From NCBI RefSeq assembly GCF_900143065.1, contig NZ_FRCX01000002.1:186001-250000 (forward strand): DNA of 64,000 nucleotides, in the 5' to 3' direction. Both the position numbers and the translations under genes were made by a program. This document shows positions 51,829-59,139 of this stretch, piece by piece. Numbering within the stretch: the first letter of the stretch is position 1; each line of letters starts with the position of its first letter. The notes beneath the pieces were generated by a model, which saw nothing but the letters and a program-made list of their open reading frames with translations, did not search any database and had not been told where the DNA came from. The DNA comes from Duganella sacchari. GTDB lineage: Bacteria > Pseudomonadota > Gammaproteobacteria > Burkholderiales > Burkholderiaceae_D.

Positions 51829-51849
51829 CGTGACCATCAGGCGGTCACG
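51829..51849. repeat. Inverted repeat between the czcI-like and tolC-like genes
   Basis: CGTGACC-ATCAGGC-GGTCACG, perfect 7-base arms, in the 89-base gap between the two genes. No T tract follows, so it is a possible mRNA processing or attenuating structure rather than a terminator. Confidence 0.35.
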
Positions 51850-51870
51850 CATGACGAACGAACCCGCAGT

Positions 51871-52275
51871 TTAGGCGGGGGGACGAGGAGGCCGAAGCAG
51901 AGGAATGGTTGTTCGATCAGAGAACGTATCAATCGCGAAGCGCGGCGGTGTGCTTGGGGTATCCGCAAGAGGCAGCTTATTGCATGCCGGAATCAAAATA
52001 TGCAGGGTGCAGCCGTGCTCGTAGTCGGCCAGATGCTGCGCCGATTTCTGCGAATTGTCTTCGTGGGAACTGGAATTGACCCCGTCGTCACTTTCATCGT
52101 CATCGTCATCGTGGTGATGCAGGACATGGGCGTCGTGCTCCGCCATATGCTTGGCGACGAATTCCAAACCGTGCGCGCTGCCGCTGCTCATTACGTGGAC
52201 GAGATTACGCTCCGCAACAGCAATCGCTTGCCACGGAAGTAACATCACCAAGAGAATGAGGAGCGCCTTCTTCAT
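51871..52275 (-). CDS. Secreted His/Asp-rich small protein, CzcI-like
   Basis: 134 residues. Signal peptide (KKALLILLVMLLPWQAIAVA), then metal-ligand-rich EHDAHVLHHHDDDDDESDDG, a conserved-looking ADYEHGCTLHILIPACNKLP, and a Pro/Arg-rich end. Position and form resemble CzcI, the periplasmic regulator-like protein in front of czcCBA. It starts 69 bases from the divergent repressor and its operator. Relationship to CzcI is inferred from these features. Confidence 0.7.
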   Translation of the reverse strand: MKKALLILLVMLLPWQAIAVAERNLVHVMSSGSAHGLEFVAKHMAEHDAHVLHHHDDDDDESDDGVNSSSHEDNSQKSAQHLADYEHGCTLHILIPACNKLPLADTPSTPPRFAIDTFSDRTTIPLLRPPRPPA

Positions 52276-52320
52276 ATCGGGAGAGTGCTGGCGGGGCTTA
52301 TAGTTGCGTTTGGATCGGTT

Positions 52321-52346
52321 ATTATATCCCCCTAGGAGGATATAAT
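52321..52346. promoter_or_regulatory. Palindromic CsoR-type operator over the repressor's ribosome site and start codon
   Basis: ATTATATCCCCCTAGGAGGA plus TATAAT is a 26-base palindrome with one mismatched pair; it pairs 12 of 13 bases and contains the C/G tract and AT arms of CsoR/RcnR sites. It covers the AGGAGG and the first two bases of the repressor ATG, and lies between the repressor and the czcI-like gene. Confidence 0.65.
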
Positions 52347-52614
52347 GTCAACTCATACTTCGCATCCGGCGATCATCAAACGACTGAAAAGAGCCAACGG
52401 GCATCTAGCCAGCATCGTCACCATGCTGGAAGAGCAGCGCGCGTGCCTGGACATCGTGCAGCAGCTGCAGGCTGTAGAAAGTGCCATCAATTCCGCCAAG
52501 AAGGCGCTGATTCACGACCATATCGGCGAATGCCTGATGCATACGATCGGCCCAGACAACACCACCCGCCAGCAGGTCCTCGAAGAATTCCAAGCCATCA
52601 CCAAATATCTTTAG
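52345..52614 (+). CDS. CsoR-family metal-sensing repressor
   Basis: 89 residues, helical. Ligand set Cys34, His59, Cys63 has the same spacing (25, 4) as the Cu(I)-sensing Cys-His-Cys of CsoR, unlike the His3-Cys35-His60-His64 set of the DmeR-like protein at 44.4 kb; extra His4 and His7 are at the N terminus. The start codon overlaps its own operator. It is divergent from the czcI-like operon and likely autoregulates and perhaps controls that operon. The metal is uncertain because the neighbouring pump has a divalent-metal signature. Confidence 0.88.
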   Translation: MSTHTSHPAIIKRLKRANGHLASIVTMLEEQRACLDIVQQLQAVESAINSAKKALIHDHIGECLMHTIGPDNTTRQQVLEEFQAITKYL

Positions 52615-52858
52615 CTACCTAATTTAGAGGCAGAGAGGGCCAACTCGAGGGGCGGCCGGGATTCGTGTAAAAATACCGAAATCCTGCTGTAAGTTATTGA
52701 TTTATTGACGAGGTCTTGCCGGCACACTTGTAGTTTGTTTCCAAGAGCTCGGCATCTTGTTGTGCCTCCCGCAACAGCTGGCAGCCGGCCTGTCCGGCCC
52801 GATCTCGGTCTCAATCAGACCCGCGACAACGTCGCCACGGCGGCCCCGAGGATTGCAG

Positions 52859-53293
52859 TTATCGCTTGAACGCCAACAACAGAACCCCTCCGGCGACCAT
52901 CGCAATGCCGGACCACTCGCGAAGTGACGGGCGCTCGCCCAGAAAGGTGAAAGCAAACACCGCCACGAGAACAAGACTGAGTTTATCGACTGGCGCAACC
53001 TTAGATGCATCGCCGATCTTGAGCGCACGGAAGTAGCATACCCACGATACCCCTGTTGCCAAGCCGGACAACCCAAGGAAAAGCCATGTCTTGAGTGATA
53101 GTTCGAAAGGGTTGGCCCATTTTCCCGTGTAGGCGACGAACGCCGACAGGACGACCATGATGATTGCCGTTCGGATCAAGGTGGCCAGATCGGAATCAAC
53201 CCCCTGGATGCCCACCTTGGCAAAAATGGCCGTCAGGGCCGCAAAGATAGCGGATAGTAAAGCCCAATAGAACCAACCAACTGAAGTAACCAT
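52859..53293 (-). CDS. EamA-domain small transporter (single-domain DMT)
   Basis: 144 residues with five predicted membrane helices (WFYWALLSAIFAALTAIFAK, then FLGLSGLATGVSWVCYFRAL, ending SGIAMVAGGVLLLAF). One EamA repeat only, so it must dimerise. ATG at 53293 follows GAGGAGGGG; the upstream ATG at 53317 is not needed. It is the last gene of the PepSY/COG4705/two-component run and may be controlled by that pair. Substrate unknown. Confidence 0.87.
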   Translation of the reverse strand: MVTSVGWFYWALLSAIFAALTAIFAKVGIQGVDSDLATLIRTAIIMVVLSAFVAYTGKWANPFELSLKTWLFLGLSGLATGVSWVCYFRALKIGDASKVAPVDKLSLVLVAVFAFTFLGERPSLREWSGIAMVAGGVLLLAFKR

Positions 53294-53321
53294 TTCACCC
53301 CTCCTCACGTTTCTCACTCTG

Positions 53322-54674
53322 TTACCTCATGGGAACGATAACGGTAACATTTAAGCCGATTTGCTGAGATTCGTCTGCGAAGGCGAGGCGAATTTCAGCA
53401 CCGATGCGATTGGTAATCGTTTGGACAATGGACAGCCCCAGGCCCGAGCCAATTTGCTCGCTACCCATTGTGCGGTAGAAGGGGTCAAAAACCCGGTGCC
53501 TTTCGGCCAATGGAATGCCTGGCCCGTTGTCTTGGATGCGCAACTCGGCCTTCCCATCCGCTACGCCCACGGAAAGATCGATCCGCCCCCCCTCTGGCGT
53601 ATAGCGGATGGCGTTATCGACGAGGTTCTTAACCACGGCTATCATGTCCATCTCACTGGCCCATACTTCGACGTCGTGGGCGCCTTCGAAGCCGATGTCG
53701 ATGTGCTTCACTTCGGCCAGCGGCATGAGGTCTTCCACTACGCGCCGGTAGATGCCCTGAACGGATACCGGCGATTTCGGCAGTTCGGTCGCCGACTGTG
53801 CCTTGGCCAAAGTCAAGAGTTGATCCAGCAGGCTTCGGCCGCGCTCAATCCCTTGGCGCAAGACCATCAGCCGCTCGCGTGCCAAGCTGGACATTTCCGC
53901 ATTTGCCAGCCGCTCTGCTTGCAGCGATATGGCGGTCAACGGCGAGCGCAGCTCGTGCGCGGCATCAGCCACAAAGCGGCGTTGAGAATCCATAGACTGT
54001 CCGACACGTTCGAGCAGCCGATTGATCGCCATGGCGAATGGGCGCACCTCGACCGGAAGGTGGCGGCCTTCGATGGGGTGCAATTCCTGCTCAGCCCGCT
54101 GGTCGATTTCCTTGGAAAGCGCCGCAATGGGCTGGAACATTTTGCGCACTAGGTCGGCGACGATCAACAGCAGAACCGGAACGAGTATCAGGAAAGGCAT
54201 CACGGTGCGCAGCGCCCCATCGCGGGCGATTTCATTGCGGAAGCCGGACTCCTGAGCCACGGCAATGCGTCCACCTGCATCCAGGGTCTTAACAAGCACG
54301 CGGAATGTCTCGCCGCTGATCTCCAGCGTATGTAGTCCATCCGCTAAGGTTGTTGGGAGCGAAAGCGGCCCTCCGGCATCCACGTCGACCTGAGAGGGGT
54401 TGGTCTCGTCCAAGCGCTGGACAATCACGCGCGATTCTTCATCGACATCCTTGAGATGGGTATTGGTGGTCAGTGGGGCCGGTGAGAGGCGCTGTCGATC
54501 CATGAGCTGCGCCACCTGGCGCAGTACGTCATCCTGTAGTTCATGGGCCTCATCGAAAGCAGACAGAAATGAGAAAACACCTGCGACAATGGCCACCACG
54601 AGGATAGCCAACGACAGCGTGAAGGACAGCTTGAGCTGAATCGATTCGTTCAATCGTTTTTTGAGACCATCCAT
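53322..54674 (-). CDS. Two-component sensor histidine kinase (QseC/CzcS-like architecture)
   Basis: 450 residues. TM1 about 15-37, periplasmic sensor of about 125 residues, TM2 about 165-188, HAMP-like linker. HisKA has the phospho-His in ADAAHELRSPLTAISLQAER, and HATPase has VKNLVDNAIRYTPEGG, DNGPGIPLAERHRVFDPFYR and GSGLGLSIVQTI. Its start overlaps the response-regulator gene by 25 bases. Likely senses an envelope or metal signal. Confidence 0.92.
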   Translation of the reverse strand: MDGLKKRLNESIQLKLSFTLSLAILVVAIVAGVFSFLSAFDEAHELQDDVLRQVAQLMDRQRLSPAPLTTNTHLKDVDEESRVIVQRLDETNPSQVDVDAGGPLSLPTTLADGLHTLEISGETFRVLVKTLDAGGRIAVAQESGFRNEIARDGALRTVMPFLILVPVLLLIVADLVRKMFQPIAALSKEIDQRAEQELHPIEGRHLPVEVRPFAMAINRLLERVGQSMDSQRRFVADAAHELRSPLTAISLQAERLANAEMSSLARERLMVLRQGIERGRSLLDQLLTLAKAQSATELPKSPVSVQGIYRRVVEDLMPLAEVKHIDIGFEGAHDVEVWASEMDMIAVVKNLVDNAIRYTPEGGRIDLSVGVADGKAELRIQDNGPGIPLAERHRVFDPFYRTMGSEQIGSGLGLSIVQTITNRIGAEIRLAFADESQQIGLNVTVIVPMR

Positions 54675-55315
54675 CCGAGCCCCCTGATGTTCTTGATGAC
54701 TGCGCTGCCGAGCTTGCGCCGCAGCGCGTGGATCAGATATTCGACGGCATTGCTTTCGACCTCATCTCCCCAGCCGTAAATGCGATCCTCCAGATCGCTG
54801 CGCGAGAGGATCGCCCCGGGCCGAACCAACAGGGCTTGCAGCAGCGAGAACTCGCGGTTCGACATTTGCACTTCGACGTCACCATCGACGCAGGCCACTT
54901 TGGTGGCCGGGTCGAGCGTCACCACACCGTTGCTGAGTACGGGCGTTGCGGTGCCGCCCTTGCGCCGCAGCACAGCGCGCATACGGGCTAGCAGCTCTGC
55001 CATTTGAAAGGGCTTGGATACGTAGTCGTCTGCCCCGCCATCCAGGCCGCGCAGGCGATCATCCAGGCCATCGCGCGCCGTGATGATGAGCAGTGGAATC
55101 GGGTTGTCCTTGGCACGGATGCTGGTGAGCACCTCTAGCCCATCCTTGCCAGGCAGACCCAGGTCGAGGAGCACCAGGTCGTAGTGTTGACAGCTCAGCG
55201 TTGCGAGGGCGGTTGACCCGTCCTTCACCCAATCGGCGGCATAAGACCCATCTTTCAGTGCGCCTTGAATCGCGTCACCGATCATGGGATCGTCTTCGAC
55301 TAGCAATACCCGCAT
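54650..55315 (-). CDS. OmpR-family response regulator
   Basis: 221 residues. Receiver with VEDDPM and Asp51 in YDLVLLDLGLPGKDGLEVL, YVSKPFQMAEL; winged helix with FSLLQALLVRPGAILSRSDL and NAVEYLIHALRRKLG. ATG at 55315 follows AGGAGGAGGA. It should regulate the upstream COG4705/PepSY genes and itself, but no repeated binding motif was identified. Confidence 0.93.
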   Translation of the reverse strand: MRVLLVEDDPMIGDAIQGALKDGSYAADWVKDGSTALATLSCQHYDLVLLDLGLPGKDGLEVLTSIRAKDNPIPLLIITARDGLDDRLRGLDGGADDYVSKPFQMAELLARMRAVLRRKGGTATPVLSNGVVTLDPATKVACVDGDVEVQMSNREFSLLQALLVRPGAILSRSDLEDRIYGWGDEVESNAVEYLIHALRRKLGSAVIKNIRGLGWMVSKND

Positions 55316-55337
55316 TCCTCCTCCTTTCAATCGCTAT

Positions 55338-56096
55338 TCAATGCGCCGTCCTGGCTGCCCGCTGCCTAAATAGCAGGATCGCGGTCAGCATGAAGGCCAG
55401 CAGTGCGGCCGAGGCCGAATAGCGATTCAGCGCCAGACCGCCTGCGCTCAGTGGCTTGTCCAGAAAGTCCCCGACCACGGCGCCAAGCGGGCGGGTCAGG
55501 ATGAACGCCGCCCAGAACAACAGCGTGCGGGACACTATCGTCCAGTAATAGGCCGCCACGACTAGCGTGAGCAACCCGATGAACACAACGGCCGCGCCGG
55601 TGTAACCCAGCCCCGCTGTGTCTGCAGTCCAGTCACCCAGCGCCGTGCCCAGTGTCTGGGAGAACATAATTGTCAACCAGTAGAAGGCTTCCGCCTTGGG
55701 CGAGCTGACGGTACTCACTGATACCGAGCCGAGGGTCCGGTGCCAGACGAGAAGCGAGCCGAGCAACAATGCAAGCAGCAAGCTCGAACCGCCAGCGTAC
55801 CCGATTCCGAGCGAACGGTCAGCAAAATCGGCCAGCGTCGTACCAACCGTGGTGGTGGCGATGATGGTGGTCCAGTACAAAAACGGGTGGAAGCCCTTGG
55901 CCTTAACCTGCGCGACTACGGCAGCTAAGAAGATCACCCCGAAGATGCCCGTGCCTATCAGGTAGCCCAGGTTCATGGACATCGAGACGGCATCGCCGCC
56001 GGTTTCGCCGAGTGTCGTGGCGGCAATCTTAATGAGCCAGAAGCCCAGCGTGACTTCGGGCACCTTGGCCAGAGTGTGTTCGGTGGATATTTTCAT
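55338..56096 (-). CDS. COG4705-type membrane protein with four-fold LGxxxGD repeats (copy 1)
   Basis: 252 residues and about eight membrane helices. The same motif recurs four times: TTLGETGGD, TTVGTTLAD, QTLGTALGD and RPLGAVVGD, placing Asp35, Asp90, Asp155 and Asp210 at 55-65-55 residue intervals. This suggests an internally duplicated transporter-like fold. Function is not known for the family. The GTG at 56108 is an alternative start with AAGG upstream. It shares the operon with a second paralog, a lipoprotein and a two-component system. Confidence 0.8.
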   Translation of the reverse strand: MKISTEHTLAKVPEVTLGFWLIKIAATTLGETGGDAVSMSMNLGYLIGTGIFGVIFLAAVVAQVKAKGFHPFLYWTTIIATTTVGTTLADFADRSLGIGYAGGSSLLLALLLGSLLVWHRTLGSVSVSTVSSPKAEAFYWLTIMFSQTLGTALGDWTADTAGLGYTGAAVVFIGLLTLVVAAYYWTIVSRTLLFWAAFILTRPLGAVVGDFLDKPLSAGGLALNRYSASAALLAFMLTAILLFRQRAARTAH

Positions 56097-56111
56097 GGGG
56101 ACGCTCACAGG

Positions 56112-56564
56112 TCAGCCTTTGCCTTCGAGCGTGTCAAAGGTTTTTAGTAGGACACCCATCGCCGCCTTGCAGTCGGCTTGGCTTGGCGTATCGGCGCGTA
56201 GAGCAGCCAATGCTTTGTCGATGGATTTGTCAAGCACATGCCAGTCGTCTGCCGCGCGTGGTTTGAGTCCGGCCTCGGCCGAGTCCCAAGAGACTTCCAA
56301 ATCCTTAATACGGGCCTTGGCAGCAGCCAGGTCGCCCTTGTCAACGATGACGGCGATATCGGTGGCGATGCTGCGGAAGGTTGACAGATCGCCGAGTTTG
56401 GAGGCTGCTCTTCCCGGCGTTAGCGCAGCACTCTGGGCCGTTGTGGCCGACGTTGCGCTTGCGCCGCCTTGCTCGGCTGGTTTGGAACAACCGGCCGCCA
56501 GGGCCAATAGGACGGCCGCCGAAACGGTGGCGACAGGGCGAACGATTGAGGATTTCATAAACAT
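56112..56564 (-). CDS. Small lipoprotein between the two COG4705 genes
   Basis: 150 residues with a lipoprotein signal ([20 protein letters not shown]), an Ala/Ser/Thr linker, then a compact helical domain ([55 protein letters not shown]). AAGGAG precedes the ATG. The helical part resembles histidine-free periplasmic helical-bundle proteins, but I recognise no named family. Probable periplasmic partner of the membrane proteins on either side. Confidence 0.75.
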   Translation of the reverse strand: MFMKSSIVRPVATVSAAVLLALAAGCSKPAEQGGASATSATTAQSAALTPGRAASKLGDLSTFRSIATDIAVIVDKGDLAAAKARIKDLEVSWDSAEAGLKPRAADDWHVLDKSIDKALAALRADTPSQADCKAAMGVLLKTFDTLEGKG

Positions 56565-56592
56565 GTTTTTCTCCTTGTGTTGAGGGACGAGG

Positions 56593-57375
56593 TTATTCGG
56601 CGAGCTGGGCAGAGCGGCGTCCATTCATGCCGATCTGCGCGACGGCCACCAGTATGACGATCACCGTGAGGAACAACGCGCTTGTCCACATGGCACCCAT
56701 GCCAAGGCCACCATAAGTCTTAGCCTGTGTCAGCAAGTCGCCGAGTGCGGCCCCGAAGGGGCGGGTCAAGATGTAGGCAATCCAGAAGGTCAGAACGGCG
56801 TTACCTCCCATGCGCCAGGCCGCGTAGGTGATGCCGATCAGTGCACCGAATGCCACCGCACCCCAGGTAAAGCCCAGGCCCAATGCCTCGGTCGCCAGAT
56901 CGCCCGCAGCAGTGCCCAGCGCAAACGTGCAAAGGATGGCGGCCCAATAGAACAGCTCCCGGTTTCGCGTCACGATGTCGTGGATGGACAAGGTGCGTTC
57001 CACCCGATGCCAGACAAAAAAGATCGCGGCGAGCACAACGGCGAACGCCGAGGTGCTGATGTACAGGCTGACGCCAAGGCCATCGGTCAGCAGATCGGTG
57101 ATCTGGGTGCCGACCACGCTGACCAGCACCACCGTCAGCCAGTAAGTCCAAGGGGTATAGCGGCGGGTACGCAATTGCATGAACAAAGCGGCTGCCAACA
57201 GAGCCGCCATGACGGTTCGAGTCACGCCTTGGCCCAAACCTGCGTTGACCGCCAGGAAATCGGCTCCTGTCTCGCCCACCGTAGTGGACATGATCTTGAT
57301 GATCCAGAATGACAGCGCGACTTCTGGGACTTTATTGAGCCAGCTTGTGGTGCTGCTCGTGGGCAATTTGTTCAT
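56593..57375 (-). CDS. COG4705-type membrane protein with four-fold LGxxxGD repeats (copy 2)
   Basis: 260 residues, paralog of the protein at 55.3 kb (shared N terminus [20 protein letters not shown] and end [15 protein letters not shown]). The four motifs [27 protein letters not shown] and RPFGAALGD place Asp39, Asp94, Asp159 and Asp213, again about 55, 65 and 54 residues apart. Predicted eight-helix membrane protein, function unknown. Two non-identical copies in one operon suggest a heteromeric complex. Confidence 0.82.
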   Translation of the reverse strand: MNKLPTSSTTSWLNKVPEVALSFWIIKIMSTTVGETGADFLAVNAGLGQGVTRTVMAALLAAALFMQLRTRRYTPWTYWLTVVLVSVVGTQITDLLTDGLGVSLYISTSAFAVVLAAIFFVWHRVERTLSIHDIVTRNRELFYWAAILCTFALGTAAGDLATEALGLGFTWGAVAFGALIGITYAAWRMGGNAVLTFWIAYILTRPFGAALGDLLTQAKTYGGLGMGAMWTSALFLTVIVILVAVAQIGMNGRRSAQLAE

Positions 57376-57444
57376 AGTGTTCTCCTGCCGAAGTGAAATG
57401 GTTTGCCAGCAGTTTGAATAGGCTGACTTAGCCCGGCCATAGGC

Positions 57445-58041
57445 TCACTCGCGAACCCATCCGAGCGCGATCAACCCGCCGAAAAACCGGCGATGAATGC
57501 CGGTGGCGAGTTGGTAACTCGGCTCCAGATACCAGCGTGCTTCACGCAACGTCAGCCAGGCACAGAGCGCAGCGACGGCGATGGCTCCGACCATGTCGAA
57601 TGGGAAGTGCACTCCAAGGTAGATGCGCGCCCAGGCGACGGGGACGCCCAACAATGCCAAAGCCACGCCTGCGATTCGTTGGCCTCGTTGTAACGAAAGG
57701 CTGAAGGCAAGCGCCCACCACAGCGTCAGGTGATCGCTCGGGAAAGAAGAGTCGGCAACATGAGGGATGAGGGGGTGACTCAGGCCGATCATAAACGGCC
57801 GGGGATGCAACCAAGCTAGGCCGATGATCTGATTGATGAGCAAGCCCAGCAATCCCGATGCGGTAGCAATGAGCATCGTCTTCCGGGTGGCGTCGCTGCC
57901 GCGAAGCCATCCGATGCCGATCAGGAGTGGAACCGCCCAGATGAGTTGCTCGGCAAAGAAGATGGCCAGCGTCAGCGCAAAAGCACTGGGGTGCTCCGGT
58001 GCGTTGAGCCATAAAAACAATGTTTGGTTGAGTGATTCCAT
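57445..58041 (-). CDS. PAP2-family phosphatase (undecaprenyl-diphosphatase-like)
   Basis: 198 residues, about six helices. PAP2 motifs: GLAWLHPRPF (motif 1, with its usual leading Lys not seen), SSFPSDHLTLWWAL (motif 2) and WARIYLGVHFPFDMVGA (motif 3). It removes phosphate from a polyprenyl or lipid pyrophosphate at the membrane. The ATG at 58041 follows GGAG. Its link to the metal genes is unclear; a lipid-modifying role in the stress response is possible. Confidence 0.87.
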   Translation of the reverse strand: MESLNQTLFLWLNAPEHPSAFALTLAIFFAEQLIWAVPLLIGIGWLRGSDATRKTMLIATASGLLGLLINQIIGLAWLHPRPFMIGLSHPLIPHVADSSFPSDHLTLWWALAFSLSLQRGQRIAGVALALLGVPVAWARIYLGVHFPFDMVGAIAVAALCAWLTLREARWYLEPSYQLATGIHRRFFGGLIALGWVRE

Positions 58042-58098
58042 GAGGTCTCCGGGCCGGATCGCCTCCAATGGAATCGATCCAGCCAAATTGCGGGGGTG

Positions 58099-58434
58099 TC
58101 AGTCCCGCTTGTCGTGGTCGTCATCGTGATCCGCCTTGTCCTCGGCAGACGAGATGACCGTGCCCTTGTCGGCATCGACCCGGACATCGAAGACCTTGGC
58201 CCCACTGACGACCTCCACGTCATAGACCCAACCCTGCTTCGAGTTCTCGTACTCGGCACGTGACGCCTTGCCGTTGGCGTGCTGCTCGGCGACTGTGACC
58301 GCCTGTGTGAGGGGAATCTTGGCCTTGCTGATTGCCAGGGCGTCGTTTTCCATGCCGCCATTGGCGGCGTAGGCGACCGCCCCGGTTGCAGCGATGGCGA
58401 CGGCCAGAAGGGAAAGTTTTGTGTAGCGGGACAT
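58099..58434 (-). CDS. Exported PepSY-domain protein
   Basis: 111 residues. Signal peptide (SRYTKLSLLAVAIAATGAVA), then one PepSY domain (ISKAKIPLTQAVTVAEQHAN, ASRAEYENSKQGWVYDVEVV, VFDVRVDADKGTVISS) and an acidic His/Asp end (DHDDDHDKRD) that could bind metal. GGAG lies before the ATG. It is the first gene of the run ending at 52.9 kb, 20 bases from the Tn21-like end region's gene-free segment. Such proteins are often part of metal-responsive two-component regulons. Confidence 0.85.
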   Translation of the reverse strand: MSRYTKLSLLAVAIAATGAVAYAANGGMENDALAISKAKIPLTQAVTVAEQHANGKASRAEYENSKQGWVYDVEVVSGAKVFDVRVDADKGTVISSAEDKADHDDDHDKRD

Positions 58435-58789
58435 GATGCTTCTCCAGAGGAGTGCAGGGATTTGCACAGTGGAGAAGGTACGCAGGCAGACTTAGCTGGT
58501 ACTGAGCCGGGGCCTTCAGCCTTGGGATGCCGGGCAACGGCTTAGCGTGCTGTATTTTCCGCTTTCTGGACCGCCCCCAAGTCGTTGAGCATTCCCTGAT
58601 GACAAGCCTCGTTGCTGGGCGAGATGGCCAGTTGGGATTTTAAGGCGACGAAGTTCTACCTTTCCGGCGGCGGGCGCCGGTTCTTGGACAGAATGGCCAG
58701 CAGGACCAATCCATAGTACGCAAGACGAATGAAATAGCACTGGGGGATACAAGCCCGGCCGAAACGACGTTGCTGCGCCTCTATGCTCG
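58435..58789. other. 355-base gene-free junction region
   Basis: It contains a Tn21-like terminal inverted repeat (58541-58578). Toward 58656-58798 there is a minus-strand frame ending FIRLAYYGLVLLAILSKNRR-PPPER-stop, one hydrophobic segment, but it has no start codon after the previous stop. No intact gene seen. Confidence 0.55.
58541..58578 (-). repeat. Solitary Tn21-subgroup 38-bp terminal inverted repeat
   Basis: On the minus strand it reads GGGGGCGGTCCAGAAAGCGG then AAAATACAGCACGCTAAG, 38 bases. Against the Tn21 end recalled from memory (GGGGGCACCTCAGAAAACGG, AAAATAAAGCACGCTAAG) 32 of 38 positions agree. The outer end (GGGGG) faces higher coordinates, so the element would extend leftward from 58578. 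No partner repeat was found. Confidence 0.7.
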
Positions 58790-59104
58790 TCAGCCATCAA
58801 TGTCAGCGGTCATGCCAAATTCGATTGGCGTCTTGACGTAAAACACATTGATCTGCTCCTGCCGCAATAGCAGCAATAACGACTTAGCATCAAGATTGCT
58901 CAACGCCATCGTCACCTCGATCGGTTGATCGGCCAGTTCGATAAAGTGAGAAGAATGGAGCTTACGATCGCGTCCAAAACCTTCGTCGCACCCCAGCAGC
59001 GTGGCGCCGCCTACGCCTAGTTTTTTCGCCTCTTGCAGCAGCCACTCTCCGATAGGCATGTCAGCGTGTTTGCGGTTTTGCTCCGTAAAAAATGTCAGTT
59101 GATA
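58790..59104 (-). pseudogene. DUF190-family (PII-like) gene with a lost start
   Basis: The homologous frame runs YQLTFFTEQNRKHAD-MPIGEWLLQEAKKLGVGGATL, then HSSHFIELADQPIEVTMALS and INVFYVKTPIEFG, a complete DUF190 domain. No start codon lies between the in-frame TGA before 59116 and the Tyr at 59104; the first ATG (59059) would remove the first strand and has no RBS. One base lost near 59105-59125, or a mutated start, would explain this. It stands before the MFS transporter and the RND pump. Confidence 0.55.
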
Positions 59105-59139
59105 ACTGTGATCGCATCATTTTGGCTTGCGTCGGTTTA

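Noticed and set aside
58516..58800. 94-residue minus-strand ORF across the Tn21-like repeat
   Set aside because: It runs through the transposon end and its composition is not protein-like; the repeat explains the sequence.
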